From contig NZ_CP068022.1 of assembly GCF_016695175.1 (NCBI RefSeq), positions 1,164,001-1,228,000 on the forward strand: 64,000 bases of DNA, in the 5' to 3' direction. Source of the stretch: Pseudoalteromonas sp. GCY. Lineage in GTDB: Bacteria; Pseudomonadota; Gammaproteobacteria; Enterobacterales; Alteromonadaceae. Each line of letters starts with the position of its first letter. Position 1 is the first letter of the stretch. The notes under the pieces were generated by a model. The model had not been told where the DNA came from and made no database searches. It worked only from the letters and a program-made list of their open reading frames with translations. Positions 43,972-52,322 of this stretch are shown here, piece after piece. Position numbers and translations under genes: made by a program.

Positions 43972-44383
43972 AACTAGCGCCAGTTTTACCCAGAGATTGT
44001 AAAGTGCGCGATTTTAAAGATAAACTTGGGTCAATATCAACAACTAATTTTGTTTTCTTTATTTATTTATAAAATGTACACAATAACCCAGCAAAATACC
44101 TTTTTGGCATACAAATTAATTTTTTAGACCACTGTATTTTTCCTATCAAAAACAACCGATTAAAAAACACTCAAAACAGTCTCATTTCAGTCGTGTCCAA
44201 ATCTTGTTACTTTATCTCAAAACTTTGATTTATGTGTTTTTATTTGTCAGTTTATTGACACGTAGAAGGTTTAATTTGTCTTCCTTTGTCACCATGCAAA
44301 TCCCCTCTACTCACTCCGAGCAAAAAACTGAAATAAAAATGTTTATCGGCCAATGCCTTGGCACGATAAAACGGGAAATAACA
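43972..44383. other. 412-bp AT-rich leader upstream of the M1 peptidase gene
   Basis: No gene is supported here. A frame open from 44204 continues into the peptidase but has low-quality, non-signal-like residues, and the strong signal peptide starts at 44384. The region must hold divergent promoters for the small membrane protein and the peptidase; no operator or riboswitch is evident. Confidence 0.5.
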
Positions 44384-46807
44384 ATGAAAAAAACAACACC
44401 AGCCATGCCTTTATTGGTTGCACTCGCGCTATCAGGTGTCGCACACGCCAGCGCCATTTCACAAACCAAAGGGCATTTTGAAGATAAGTTTCGCCAATTA
44501 GACGAAACCTTACCGACCCCAAATATCTACCGCAGCGCAGCCGGTGAGCCCGGAGAGCGCTATTGGCAACAAAAGGTGGATTATGATATTGATGTAAACT
44601 TGGACGAGAAAGCCAAAAGATTAACCGCTACGCAGACCATACATTACAAAAATAACTCTCCTCACACTCTCAAATATTTGTGGCTACAATTAGACCAAAA
44701 TATCTTCAAAAATGATTCAATTGCTGAGCGCACTGCAACTTTTGGGAACGAATTACAGAGTAATCCGGTTACAAAACATGCAAAAATTTCACTAAATCAA
44801 CTCAGACGCCAGCAGTTTATGGATGACACAGAACTTGGTTTTGTCATCAATAATGTTAAGGACGGTCGCGGTAAACCACTCAAGGTCACGATTGTTGATA
44901 CCATGATGCGTGTTGACCTAAACGAACCGCTCAAACCAGGTAAAGATCTACAATTTAGTATGGACTTTGCCTTTAATATTGTTGAAGAAGATGCTGTCGG
45001 TGCACGTTCGGGTTATGAACACTTTGAAAAAGACGGTAATGATATCTTTTTGCTCGCGCAATGGTTCCCTCGTCTAACGGCGTATACAGATTATGAAGCT
45101 TGGACCAACAAGGCGTTTCTTGGCAGTGGTGAGTTCACGCTCGAATTTGGTGACTACGATGTTGAAATCACGGTACCGGCCGATCATATCGTTTCTGCAA
45201 CCGGTGAGTTAGATAACCCAAAGCAAGTTCTGAGCAAAACCCAGCGTGACAGACTAGCGCAAGCAAAAACAGCAAAACGCCCGGTATTCATCGTTACTGA
45301 AGAAGAAGCGTTAGAAAACGAAAAAGCTGGCACAGATGACACCAAAACGTGGCGCTTTAAGGCCAAAAATGTGCGCGATTTTGCTTGGGCTTCATCACGT
45401 AAATTTATGTGGGATGCTAAAGGCTATCAGCAAAGTGGTGACGAGCAGCCTCTCGTGATGGCCATGTCATTTTTCCCCAAAGAGGGTGGTGACTTGTGGA
45501 AAAAGTACTCCACCGAAGCCGTTATTCATACCATGGAAGTCTATTCACGCTTCTCGTTTGATTACCCCTATCCCACCGCGCAATCGGTAAATGGTCCTGT
45601 CGGTGGGATGGAATATCCAATGATCACTTTCAATGGTCCTCGTACGAAATTGCAAGATGATGGTTCTCGCACCTATTCACTGGCCGAGAAACGTTTTTTA
45701 ATCGGCGTTGTCATTCACGAAGTAGGGCACATCTATTTCCCCATGATAGTCAACTCAGACGAGCGTCAGTGGACATGGATGGACGAGGGCCTCAATAGCT
45801 TTTTAGACGGCGTTGCTGGTCGCGAATGGGATCCCACCATTCCTTGGGGCGTTGAGCCAAGAGATGTTGCGGCCTACATGAAATCTGAAGATCAGTCTCC
45901 AATCATGACGCAATCAGACAGCGTATTGCACTTGGGCCCAAATGCCTACACTAAACCTGCTGCGGCTCTTAATATTCTGCGCGAGGTGATTTTAGGTCGT
46001 GAGCTATTCGATTTTGCATTTAAAGAATATGCCCTACGCTGGAAATATAAACGCCCAACGCCTGCCGATTTCTTTAGAACGATGGAGGAAGCTTCTGGGG
46101 TCGATTTAGATTGGTTTTGGCGTGGCTGGTTTTACAGCACAGATCATGTCGATATCTCATTAGATAAAATCTATCAATTGCGGTTAGACACCAAAAATCC
46201 AGACATCGACTTTGGTCGTCTACGTGAGTTTGAAAAGAACAAGCCAATGTCGCTATTCGTCAAACGCAATCAAGAAGAAGGGCGCACACTTTGGATTGAT
46301 AAAAACAAAGACGTAACAGACTTTTACGATAGCAATGACCAGTTTACGGTAACCAATGAAGAACGAAATGAGTATCGTGAGTTTTTATCTGAGCTTAAAC
46401 CTTGGGAAAAACGTACCCTTGAGCGCGCGGTAAAAGAAGACAAAAACTATTACGTACTTAAGTTTAGTAATGTCGGTGGACTCGTGATGCCAATCTTACT
46501 TGAGCTCACTTACCAAGATGGTAGCAAAGAAGAGCTGACTATCCCTGCCGAGATTTGGCGTCGCAATGCCCGTAACGTCAGCAAGCTAATTATTACAGAT
46601 AAAGATAAGCCGCTTGCATCCGTGACCGTTGATCCGCGATGGGAAACTGCTGACGTTGATATCGAGAATAACCATTACCCAAGGCGCATTATAGAATCTC
46701 GCCTAGAGCTCTATAAAAAGAAAGAGCGTGAAGGTAAAGTGTATCGCGATATCATGCAAGACGTGAAAGCCGAGCTAAAACCATTTGAAGAGAAAAAGGA
46801 TAACTAA
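44384..46807 (+). CDS. M1-family zinc metallopeptidase
   Basis: 807 residues from the ATG at 44384, which begins a clear signal peptide (MKKTTPAMPLLVALALSGVA, cut after HA). The zinc site is HEVGH (445-449) with Glu468 in WMDEGLNSF, the HExxH-18-E of M1 (gluzincin) peptidases. The exopeptidase GxMEN motif is GGMEYP, so N-terminal-residue recognition may differ from classical aminopeptidases. N-terminal beta domain, catalytic domain, and a long C-terminal region. Periplasmic. The next gene overlaps its stop by one base. Confidence 0.92.
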   Translation: MKKTTPAMPLLVALALSGVAHASAISQTKGHFEDKFRQLDETLPTPNIYRSAAGEPGERYWQQKVDYDIDVNLDEKAKRLTATQTIHYKNNSPHTLKYLWLQLDQNIFKNDSIAERTATFGNELQSNPVTKHAKISLNQLRRQQFMDDTELGFVINNVKDGRGKPLKVTIVDTMMRVDLNEPLKPGKDLQFSMDFAFNIVEEDAVGARSGYEHFEKDGNDIFLLAQWFPRLTAYTDYEAWTNKAFLGSGEFTLEFGDYDVEITVPADHIVSATGELDNPKQVLSKTQRDRLAQAKTAKRPVFIVTEEEALENEKAGTDDTKTWRFKAKNVRDFAWASSRKFMWDAKGYQQSGDEQPLVMAMSFFPKEGGDLWKKYSTEAVIHTMEVYSRFSFDYPYPTAQSVNGPVGGMEYPMITFNGPRTKLQDDGSRTYSLAEKRFLIGVVIHEVGHIYFPMIVNSDERQWTWMDEGLNSFLDGVAGREWDPTIPWGVEPRDVAAYMKSEDQSPIMTQSDSVLHLGPNAYTKPAAALNILREVILGRELFDFAFKEYALRWKYKRPTPADFFRTMEEASGVDLDWFWRGWFYSTDHVDISLDKIYQLRLDTKNPDIDFGRLREFEKNKPMSLFVKRNQEEGRTLWIDKNKDVTDFYDSNDQFTVTNEERNEYREFLSELKPWEKRTLERAVKEDKNYYVLKFSNVGGLVMPILLELTYQDGSKEELTIPAEIWRRNARNVSKLIITDKDKPLASVTVDPRWETADVDIENNHYPRRIIESRLELYKKKEREGKVYRDIMQDVKAELKPFEEKKDN

Positions 46808-47295
46808 TGAAAACCTGGCGCTTAGCCTATTTATTTGTGCTGATTTCGCCGCTTTGTCAGGCGCACCAATTAAAAGCAGCGATCACCACTGTTTTATTTA
46901 ACGAACGCAGTGGCAATATCGAAATCATGCACAGATTCTATCTCCATGATACTGAGCATGCGATAGAGAGCCTACTGAGTCACAATGCAGACATCTTTAA
47001 CAATACCGCTGATAGAGCAAGCTTTGCGGATTATGTCAGTAAGCGTGTTGAAATAAAAACAGGCGCAGGGAAAGTGCTGCCTTTAAACTTGGTTGGTGCG
47101 GAAATTGATGGCCAATTCTTTTGGGTATACCAAGAAACCCCACTGTTCTCACCAATAACTGAGCTTAAAATGCGCCATAATGCACTCAGAGATGTGTGGT
47201 CAGATCAAGTCAATTTAGTAAACTTTGAAGGCAAAGGAAAAGTCAGGTCGTTGCACTTTGATGGTAATGATGATTGGCTAAGCGTCACGTTTTAG
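46807..47295 (+). CDS. DUF6702-like exported protein
   Basis: 162 residues with a signal peptide ending CQAHQ. The HQLKAAITTVLFNERSGNIE opening, a FYLHDTEHAI segment and VYQETPLF resemble the DUF6702 family found beside M1 peptidases. Probably a periplasmic accessory of the upstream peptidase, with which it is translationally coupled (TAATG). Function unknown. Confidence 0.75.
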   Translation: MKTWRLAYLFVLISPLCQAHQLKAAITTVLFNERSGNIEIMHRFYLHDTEHAIESLLSHNADIFNNTADRASFADYVSKRVEIKTGAGKVLPLNLVGAEIDGQFFWVYQETPLFSPITELKMRHNALRDVWSDQVNLVNFEGKGKVRSLHFDGNDDWLSVTF

Positions 47296-47310
47296 GTTAT
47301 CTAACTCGCT

Positions 47311-47346
47311 AAAGTAAAAAAGGCACTTCGATGCCTTTTTTACTTT
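47311..47346 (+). terminator. Intrinsic terminator of the M1 operon
   Basis: A perfect 15-bp stem, AAAGTAAAAAAGGCA (47311-47325) against TGCCTTTTTTACTTT (47332-47346), with T-rich and A-rich sides; probably works in both directions. Confidence 0.92.
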
Positions 47347-47408
47347 ATCAACTTACGTTCTGCGCTAAAGTTAAAGCATACATTGTTAATGCGCGATGAG
47401 GAAAAGGA

Positions 47409-48296
47409 ATGATGGCCTCAATAAAGCTGGTTTTAACCTTCATATTACTAACGTCATATAGCGTCTGTGCGAGCGATTTGGTGCGCTATAACATCTCTAA
47501 AGAATTTGCCGATCCGAAACAAGACTACTACATCGCGTTATTAAGACTGGCTCTAAATAAGAGCCGCGATAAGTACGGTGCTTACCAACTCAGTGAAAAC
47601 TCTTTCGATCACACCCCCCAAGGACGCACCTTAGAAATTTTGGAGCAAGGGAAGCTTTTGGATGTTCACTGGAGCATGACGTCAATCAAAAGGGAAAAAA
47701 GTTTAGCGACGGTATATGTGCCGTTACTAAAAGGGATGATGGGGGCGCGTTTATTTCTTATCCACAAAGATACTGAGGAAAGACTCTCCCTACTTAGCTC
47801 ACCCGCCCAATTAATGAGCTTCACGCTTGGCAGTGGCATCGATTGGCCTGATACCTCAATCTACGAAAAAAATGGCTTTGTTGTGGTTACTAGCATGGCT
47901 TCCTTGTTACCAAAGATGTTAGAAGAAAAGCGCTTTGAGCTCTTCCCTCGCGCACTTCACGAACCATGGACGGAGCTACAAAGCATGAGTAGTACAGTAG
48001 TAGAGTCCAGATTTGCGTTTTGTTATCCCACCGCCATGTATTTTTTCGTCAATAAAAACAATAGTCGACTCAAGAAGCGCCTCACCTATGGCCTCAAAAA
48101 AGCAATCGAAGACGGCTCGTTTGATAAACTGTTTTTCAATCACCCAATTACTCGTGAAGCCATTGCAAAAGCTAAGTTTGAGAATAGAGAAGCGTTAAAA
48201 CTACAAAATCCAAACTTAAGCGGCCATACAAGGGATATCCTGTTTAACCCCAAATATACTTGGCAACCCATCCACCAATGCATATCGCCCAACTAA
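47409..48296 (+). CDS. Periplasmic solute-binding-like protein
   Basis: 295 residues with a signal peptide (cut near CASD, residue 22) and a type 2 periplasmic binding fold of the extracellular solute-binding family 3 kind: TLEILEQGKLLDVHWSMTSIKREK, IDWPDTSIYEKNGF, and a late FAFCYPTAMYFFVNKNNSRL. No ABC permease or ATPase is nearby, as is common for stand-alone sensors of this group in Alteromonadales. Ligand unknown. AGGAAAAGGA precedes the ATG at 47409. The region 48297-48524 after it holds only a degenerate CCTGAACTCGGGATAA-type repeat near 48346. Confidence 0.75.
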   Translation: MMASIKLVLTFILLTSYSVCASDLVRYNISKEFADPKQDYYIALLRLALNKSRDKYGAYQLSENSFDHTPQGRTLEILEQGKLLDVHWSMTSIKREKSLATVYVPLLKGMMGARLFLIHKDTEERLSLLSSPAQLMSFTLGSGIDWPDTSIYEKNGFVVVTSMASLLPKMLEEKRFELFPRALHEPWTELQSMSSTVVESRFAFCYPTAMYFFVNKNNSRLKKRLTYGLKKAIEDGSFDKLFFNHPITREAIAKAKFENREALKLQNPNLSGHTRDILFNPKYTWQPIHQCISPN

Positions 48297-48524
48297 TCAG
48301 AGTGGCTGAATATTGAAACTTGAATTATCAACTTTGGTTAATTTACCTGAGGCTGGGATAAGGAATAAGGACCCTCTACTTCAATTGCTCTTTGTAGATA
48401 ACTAGTAGCTCGTTTTAAACGATGGTGCCGCACACCTGCGTTTTGCTACCGTATAGGTATCTAAACCTGTTAGTCAGGACAAATTCACCACCAATAAATA
48501 ACAAAAACAAAGAAGGCCATTACC

Positions 48525-49118
48525 TTGATCAATATTCCACCCAATATCCCACGCTCGAACAGCCCTATTGGTCGAAAATTTGGAAACTTGATGCTTAAGA
48601 TGATGGGATGGAGGATAGCTGGTACCTTCCCAAGTGAAGACAAATTTGTAGCCGCCGTCGCGCCGCATACGTCAAACTGGGACTTCTTTATTGGCATTGC
48701 TGTCAAGCTTGCACTTGATGTTGAAATTCGTTTTCTAGGCAAGCACACCATTTTTATCCCACCATTTGGCTGGTTATTACGCAAATGGGGCGGTATTCCG
48801 GTTAGGCGAGATACACCTCACGGTATGGTCACGCAGGTTCGCGATATCTTCAATGCCAACGACAAATTGATTTTGGGCCTAGCCCCAGAAGGAACTCGTA
48901 AATACACCTCAGAATGGAAAAAAGGTTTTATCTACATCGCACAATCCGCCGAAGTCCCCATTGTACCTATGGCAATAGACTACCGTAGTAAAACTTTTGT
49001 TGTTATGCCAGCTATTAACAATACTACGGAGCTCACTCCAGATCAGTTACTTCACCAAGTCAAACAACAGTTTTCAAAACAAATGGCAAAATACCCTGAA
49101 CACGCATCTGGACTATGA
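48525..49118 (+). CDS. PlsC-type lysophospholipid acyltransferase
   Basis: 197 residues. Catalytic HTSNWD (HX4D) and the substrate-binding APEGTRK, plus GGIPVRR, place it in the 1-acyl-glycerol-3-phosphate acyltransferase family. The start is a TTG at 48525 with AGAAGG eight bases upstream; the encoded NIPPNIPRSNSPIGRKFGNL segment is characteristic of this subfamily's N-terminus, which an ATG at 48591 would lose. Peripheral inner-membrane protein; acts in phospholipid or ornithine-lipid synthesis. Confidence 0.85.
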   Translation: MINIPPNIPRSNSPIGRKFGNLMLKMMGWRIAGTFPSEDKFVAAVAPHTSNWDFFIGIAVKLALDVEIRFLGKHTIFIPPFGWLLRKWGGIPVRRDTPHGMVTQVRDIFNANDKLILGLAPEGTRKYTSEWKKGFIYIAQSAEVPIVPMAIDYRSKTFVVMPAINNTTELTPDQLLHQVKQQFSKQMAKYPEHASGL

Positions 49119-49454
49119 ATAAAAGCGTCAACTAAAGCAGAAAACTTTAAATATATAAATCAACTAGATAGAAACTAACAGATAAACAATACCGCTAATC
49201 GAAAACAAATAGAGTCAATCTAATCAATTACTTTCAAAAAACACACTTTAGTTACATTAGTTTGACAACACCACCGCTTAACACATTCAACCACACCACA
49301 TTGTAAAGATTTGTTAATGAGATTTATACATATATATCATGAAGATATTTAATTTTAATGAATCATAATGAAAACAACTGGTAAATTAAAAGTTGATCAC
49401 AAACCCTCAAAATGAATAGTATTTCACCACTTATTAACGTCTTCGTGGTGAATT
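49119..49454. other. 336-bp AT-rich intergenic region before the protease genes
   Basis: No gene supported. It holds an AT-rich promoter zone and the RBS-overlapping hairpin at 49423-49452; nothing else stands out. Confidence 0.5.
49423..49452 (+). promoter_or_regulatory. Hairpin occluding the ribosome site of the propeptide-like gene
   Basis: TTCACCAC (49423-49430) pairs perfectly with GTGGTGAA (49445-49452) across a 14-base loop. The 3' arm carries the GGUG(A) ribosome-binding element and ends 2 bases before the ATG at 49455, so folding would block initiation. Confidence 0.55.
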
Positions 49455-50156
49455 ATGCGATTACTCATTGTTGCATTACTTGTTGGTTTTATTGGAATTG
49501 CTTTTTGGAAAATGATGCCAGAAGCTCAGCCTTCACCTGCAAATATAATTCAAGTTTCAAACAACACGGAAGATGAGTCTAAGGCGATCCCAAAGCTTGA
49601 AACGCTTAAACGAGGTCCGGAGCAAGCTATCATCACAGCAGCACCAACGCAAAAAAGCAGCGACTTTTATGCGGTGAATAAGGTATCGAATAAAGCAAAA
49701 ACCGTGCTGTCAGCCGCAAAGGTTTTGCCACAAGATTTAAACAATGAAGCTTATATTGAGTTTGACTTACCTACACTCAGAAAATTAGAAAGCGGCGATA
49801 ACTTTGAATTGCTTATTCCGCAAACACAAGAGTCATTTGTAGCAGAAGTGACCGGCATATCCTTGGCAGAAAACGGCGATAAAAGCGTCTTTGGTAAGGT
49901 CACTGGTGCTGATGGTCGTTTCCATACCACCGTTTTGACGGTAGGCAAAGACGCAGTATATGGCCAACTCACAGCACCAAGCGGCAACTATGTATTCGAA
50001 TCTAAAGACCAATTTGGCTGGATTGCAGCAAAGCGAGACTTATACCGCTCCCACAAAGAAGAAGAATTACATCCGCATGATAGTCATGACGAAACAGAAC
50101 ATAACTCAGTTTCTGTGAAGGAAGATATTTTTCAACCCAAAAGTAACGTTAACTAA
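49455..50156 (+). CDS. Membrane-anchored propeptide-like partner of the metzincin
   Basis: 233 residues. An N-terminal signal anchor (LIVALLVGFIGIAFW) is followed by a beta-rich domain (LPTLRKLESGDNFELLIPQT, VTVGKDAVYGQLTAP-like strands) resembling the N-terminal prodomain of bacterial M12/reprolysin-like proteases, and a His/Asp/Glu-rich tail (HPHDSHDETEHN) that could bind zinc. It is a separate gene 15 bp before the protease rather than fused to it, so it may act in trans as chaperone or inhibitor. Function inferred. Confidence 0.65.
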   Translation: MRLLIVALLVGFIGIAFWKMMPEAQPSPANIIQVSNNTEDESKAIPKLETLKRGPEQAIITAAPTQKSSDFYAVNKVSNKAKTVLSAAKVLPQDLNNEAYIEFDLPTLRKLESGDNFELLIPQTQESFVAEVTGISLAENGDKSVFGKVTGADGRFHTTVLTVGKDAVYGQLTAPSGNYVFESKDQFGWIAAKRDLYRSHKEEELHPHDSHDETEHNSVSVKEDIFQPKSNVN

Positions 50157-50171
50157 AAGAAAGGAAAAACA

Positions 50172-50912
50172 ATGAAAACAACAGTAAAGGCAGCATCGCT
50201 GGCAACAGCACTCGCTCTATCTGCAAGCGCATCAGCAGTCACTGTAGATATCGGCATTCTTTATACTGATCAGTCTGCGGCTGCTACATCAAACATTAAT
50301 ACTAAAATCAATCAGTTGATTGCGTTTACAAACCAAGTTTACAGCCAAAATGGTATCGATCTGCAACTACGCCTTGCAGGTACGCAAAACTTAGGTAACT
50401 ACAACATCACACCAACGAGTGCTTGGTTAGATTCTGTGACTAACAGCAGCTATGTAGCTAACCTTCGTAATACTTGGCGTGCAGATATGGTTGCGGTACT
50501 TGGTACAGGTGAGCGCAATGGTAACTACATCACATGTGGTCTAGCTTGGGTAGGTCAAGGTAGCAATGGCAACCTATATTCAAGCATGAGCAACCGTATG
50601 TTCAGCATTACAGGTATCGATTGTGGTGCAACAACATTTGTTCATGAGCTTGGTCACAACCAAGGTCTAGCGCATTCACGCAAGCAAGGTGATACTAGCG
50701 GTGGTGTATACGTTGATGGCATGGGCCACGGCGTACAAGACAACTTCGCCAGTATCATGGCTTATCCACATGTATTTGGTAATGCAACACAGTACGACTA
50801 CTTCGCTAATCCGAACTGGTCTCTTGGCGGTGTGCCTTACGGTGTAGTTGGTCAATCATATGCTTGGAAAACGGTAGATGCGACTAAAACGAGCATCGCA
50901 AACTTCAAGTAA
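50172..50912 (+). CDS. Secreted reprolysin-like (metzincin) metallopeptidase
   Basis: 246 residues with a signal peptide (cut after ASA, about residue 22). Zinc motif HELGHNQGLAH (His158, Glu159, His162, His168) and a Met-turn SIMAYPH define the metzincin clan; two Cys (TCGLAW, IDCGAT) may pair. It lacks an internal prodomain, which fits a trans-acting partner from the gene upstream. AAAGGAAAAA precedes the ATG at 50172. Terminator at 50951-50975. Confidence 0.92.
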   Translation: MKTTVKAASLATALALSASASAVTVDIGILYTDQSAAATSNINTKINQLIAFTNQVYSQNGIDLQLRLAGTQNLGNYNITPTSAWLDSVTNSSYVANLRNTWRADMVAVLGTGERNGNYITCGLAWVGQGSNGNLYSSMSNRMFSITGIDCGATTFVHELGHNQGLAHSRKQGDTSGGVYVDGMGHGVQDNFASIMAYPHVFGNATQYDYFANPNWSLGGVPYGVVGQSYAWKTVDATKTSIANFK

Positions 50913-50950
50913 TCGCTTGACGTTCAAGTTTCAAACTAAAACACACCCAA

Positions 50951-50975
50951 ACCCGCGCTTTTAGCGGGTTTTTTT
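50951..50975 (+). terminator. Intrinsic terminator after the metzincin gene
   Basis: ACCCGC (50951-50956) pairs with GCGGGT (50964-50969), followed by a T-tract to 50975. Confidence 0.9.
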
Positions 50976-50989
50976 CGTGCTTAGTATGC

Positions 50990-51610
50990 TTACTTTGCCA
51001 GCCATTGATTTATTTCTTTATACATAAAGTCGCGGATTAGAGGTTGTGCTTCTTTGTTTGGGTGTAGGTTATCGTTTTGCATTAACTCCGGTTTGTCCGC
51101 CACTTCTAACATAAAGTAGGGCATTAGATAGCTACCGGTTTGCTCTGTCACTTGTTGGTAGCTCTCGGTAAACATACTGGTATAGCGCGGACCTAAGTTA
51201 GGAGGTATTTGGATTTCCATTACGGCAACGTTGGCGCCTGCTTGTTGACTAGATTGCACCAGCTGTGTGAGATTTGCCTTTAACCTTTTTACAGGGAAGC
51301 CGCGCAGGCCATCATTACCGCCCAATTCGATTAATACATGAGTAGGCGAAATCGTTTTCAATTGCTGATTTATTTTTGCCACAGCATTACCGGTTGTTTG
51401 ACCGCTAACGCTAACATTGATAATTTCGATCGGATTTTGTTCTGTTTCGTATTTATTTTGTAACAATTTAACCCAACCATCATCTTGTTTCAGGCCATAA
51501 GCGGCGCTTAAGCTATCACCAACTATCATGAGTTTTTGCTTGGCATTTGCGCTTAATGGCGTAATTACAATAACAAGTATGAACAACAACTTTAGGAAAT
51601 AGTACTTCAT
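50990..51610 (-). CDS. tesA: Multifunctional thioesterase/arylesterase TesA
   Basis: 206 residues, SGNH hydrolase. Signal peptide (cut after ANA, about residue 23), Block I GDSLS with Ser33, Block III GGNDG, and Block V DNLHPNKEAQ with the Asp and His. Periplasmic acyl-CoA thioesterase I / lysophospholipase L1. Its ATG (51610-51608) overlaps the first possible ATG of the divergent ybbA-like gene, the same arrangement as tesA/ybbA in enterics. Confidence 0.95.
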   Translation of the reverse strand: MKYYFLKLLFILVIVITPLSANAKQKLMIVGDSLSAAYGLKQDDGWVKLLQNKYETEQNPIEIINVSVSGQTTGNAVAKINQQLKTISPTHVLIELGGNDGLRGFPVKRLKANLTQLVQSSQQAGANVAVMEIQIPPNLGPRYTSMFTESYQQVTEQTGSYLMPYFMLEVADKPELMQNDNLHPNKEAQPLIRDFMYKEINQWLAK

Positions 51611-52322
51611 GTCAGTGCTTTCTCAGTTAAATATGATCCAAGTAAAAGGCCTTACTAAACAGGTCTCTACCGTCGAAGGTAATCTCACTATCCTTAGTGA
51701 TATCGATTTCACTGTCAAGTCAGGAGAGTCCGTGGCTATCGTTGGCGCTTCTGGTTCTGGTAAGTCAACCTTACTTAGTTTGCTTGCCGGCTTAGATATT
51801 GCCTCCAAAGGAGAAGTTCACTTAGATGGCGAATCATTACAAAAAATGGATGAAGAAGCTCGAGCTCAGTTGCGAGCAGAAAAAGTCGGCTTCGTATTTC
51901 AGTCATTTATGTTAGTGCAAAGCTTAACGGCGCTTGAAAATGTGATGCTTCCTGCTGAATTAGCTGGGGACAAAGGTGCAAAAAATCAAGCGACAGAGTT
52001 ATTAGAAAAAGTTGGCTTGTCTCATCGCCTAACTCACTATCCCTCACAACTTTCGGGTGGCGAACAGCAACGGGTAGCCATAGCCAGGGCCTTTGTTGGC
52101 AAACCCAAAATCCTATTCGCCGACGAGCCATCGGCCAATTTAGACAGTAAAAACGGCCATCTTATCGAGCGTTTGCTGTTTGACCTAAACAAAGAGAATG
52201 GCACCACTTTGGTGCTTGTTACCCATGATGAGCAACTCGCTCAACAGTGTGACCGCATTATTCATATTGAAGCTGGAAAACTAGAAGTAATAAAACAAGG
52301 AGCGGCTGTCAATGTGGTTTAA
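51609..52322 (+). CDS. ybbA: YbbA-like ABC transporter ATPase
   Basis: 237 residues if started at 51609, 229 if at the ATG at 51633 (MIQVKGLTKQV), which family alignment also allows. Walker A GASGSGKST, FVFQSFMLV, signature LSGGEQQR, Walker B ILFADE, switch His VTHDEQ. LolD/MacB-like branch. Its end overlaps the ybbP-like permease gene by 11 bp, and it is divergent from tesA, the conserved gammaproteobacterial cluster. Confidence 0.93.
   Translation: MSVLSQLNMIQVKGLTKQVSTVEGNLTILSDIDFTVKSGESVAIVGASGSGKSTLLSLLAGLDIASKGEVHLDGESLQKMDEEARAQLRAEKVGFVFQSFMLVQSLTALENVMLPAELAGDKGAKNQATELLEKVGLSHRLTHYPSQLSGGEQQRVAIARAFVGKPKILFADEPSANLDSKNGHLIERLLFDLNKENGTTLVLVTHDEQLAQQCDRIIHIEAGKLEVIKQGAAVNVV

Noticed and set aside
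44204..44383. Sixty-residue extension of the M1 peptidase
   Set aside because: The open frame begins with a hydrophobic stretch, but the ATG at 44384 starts a normal signal peptide directly followed by the mature domain; a double signal is unlikely.
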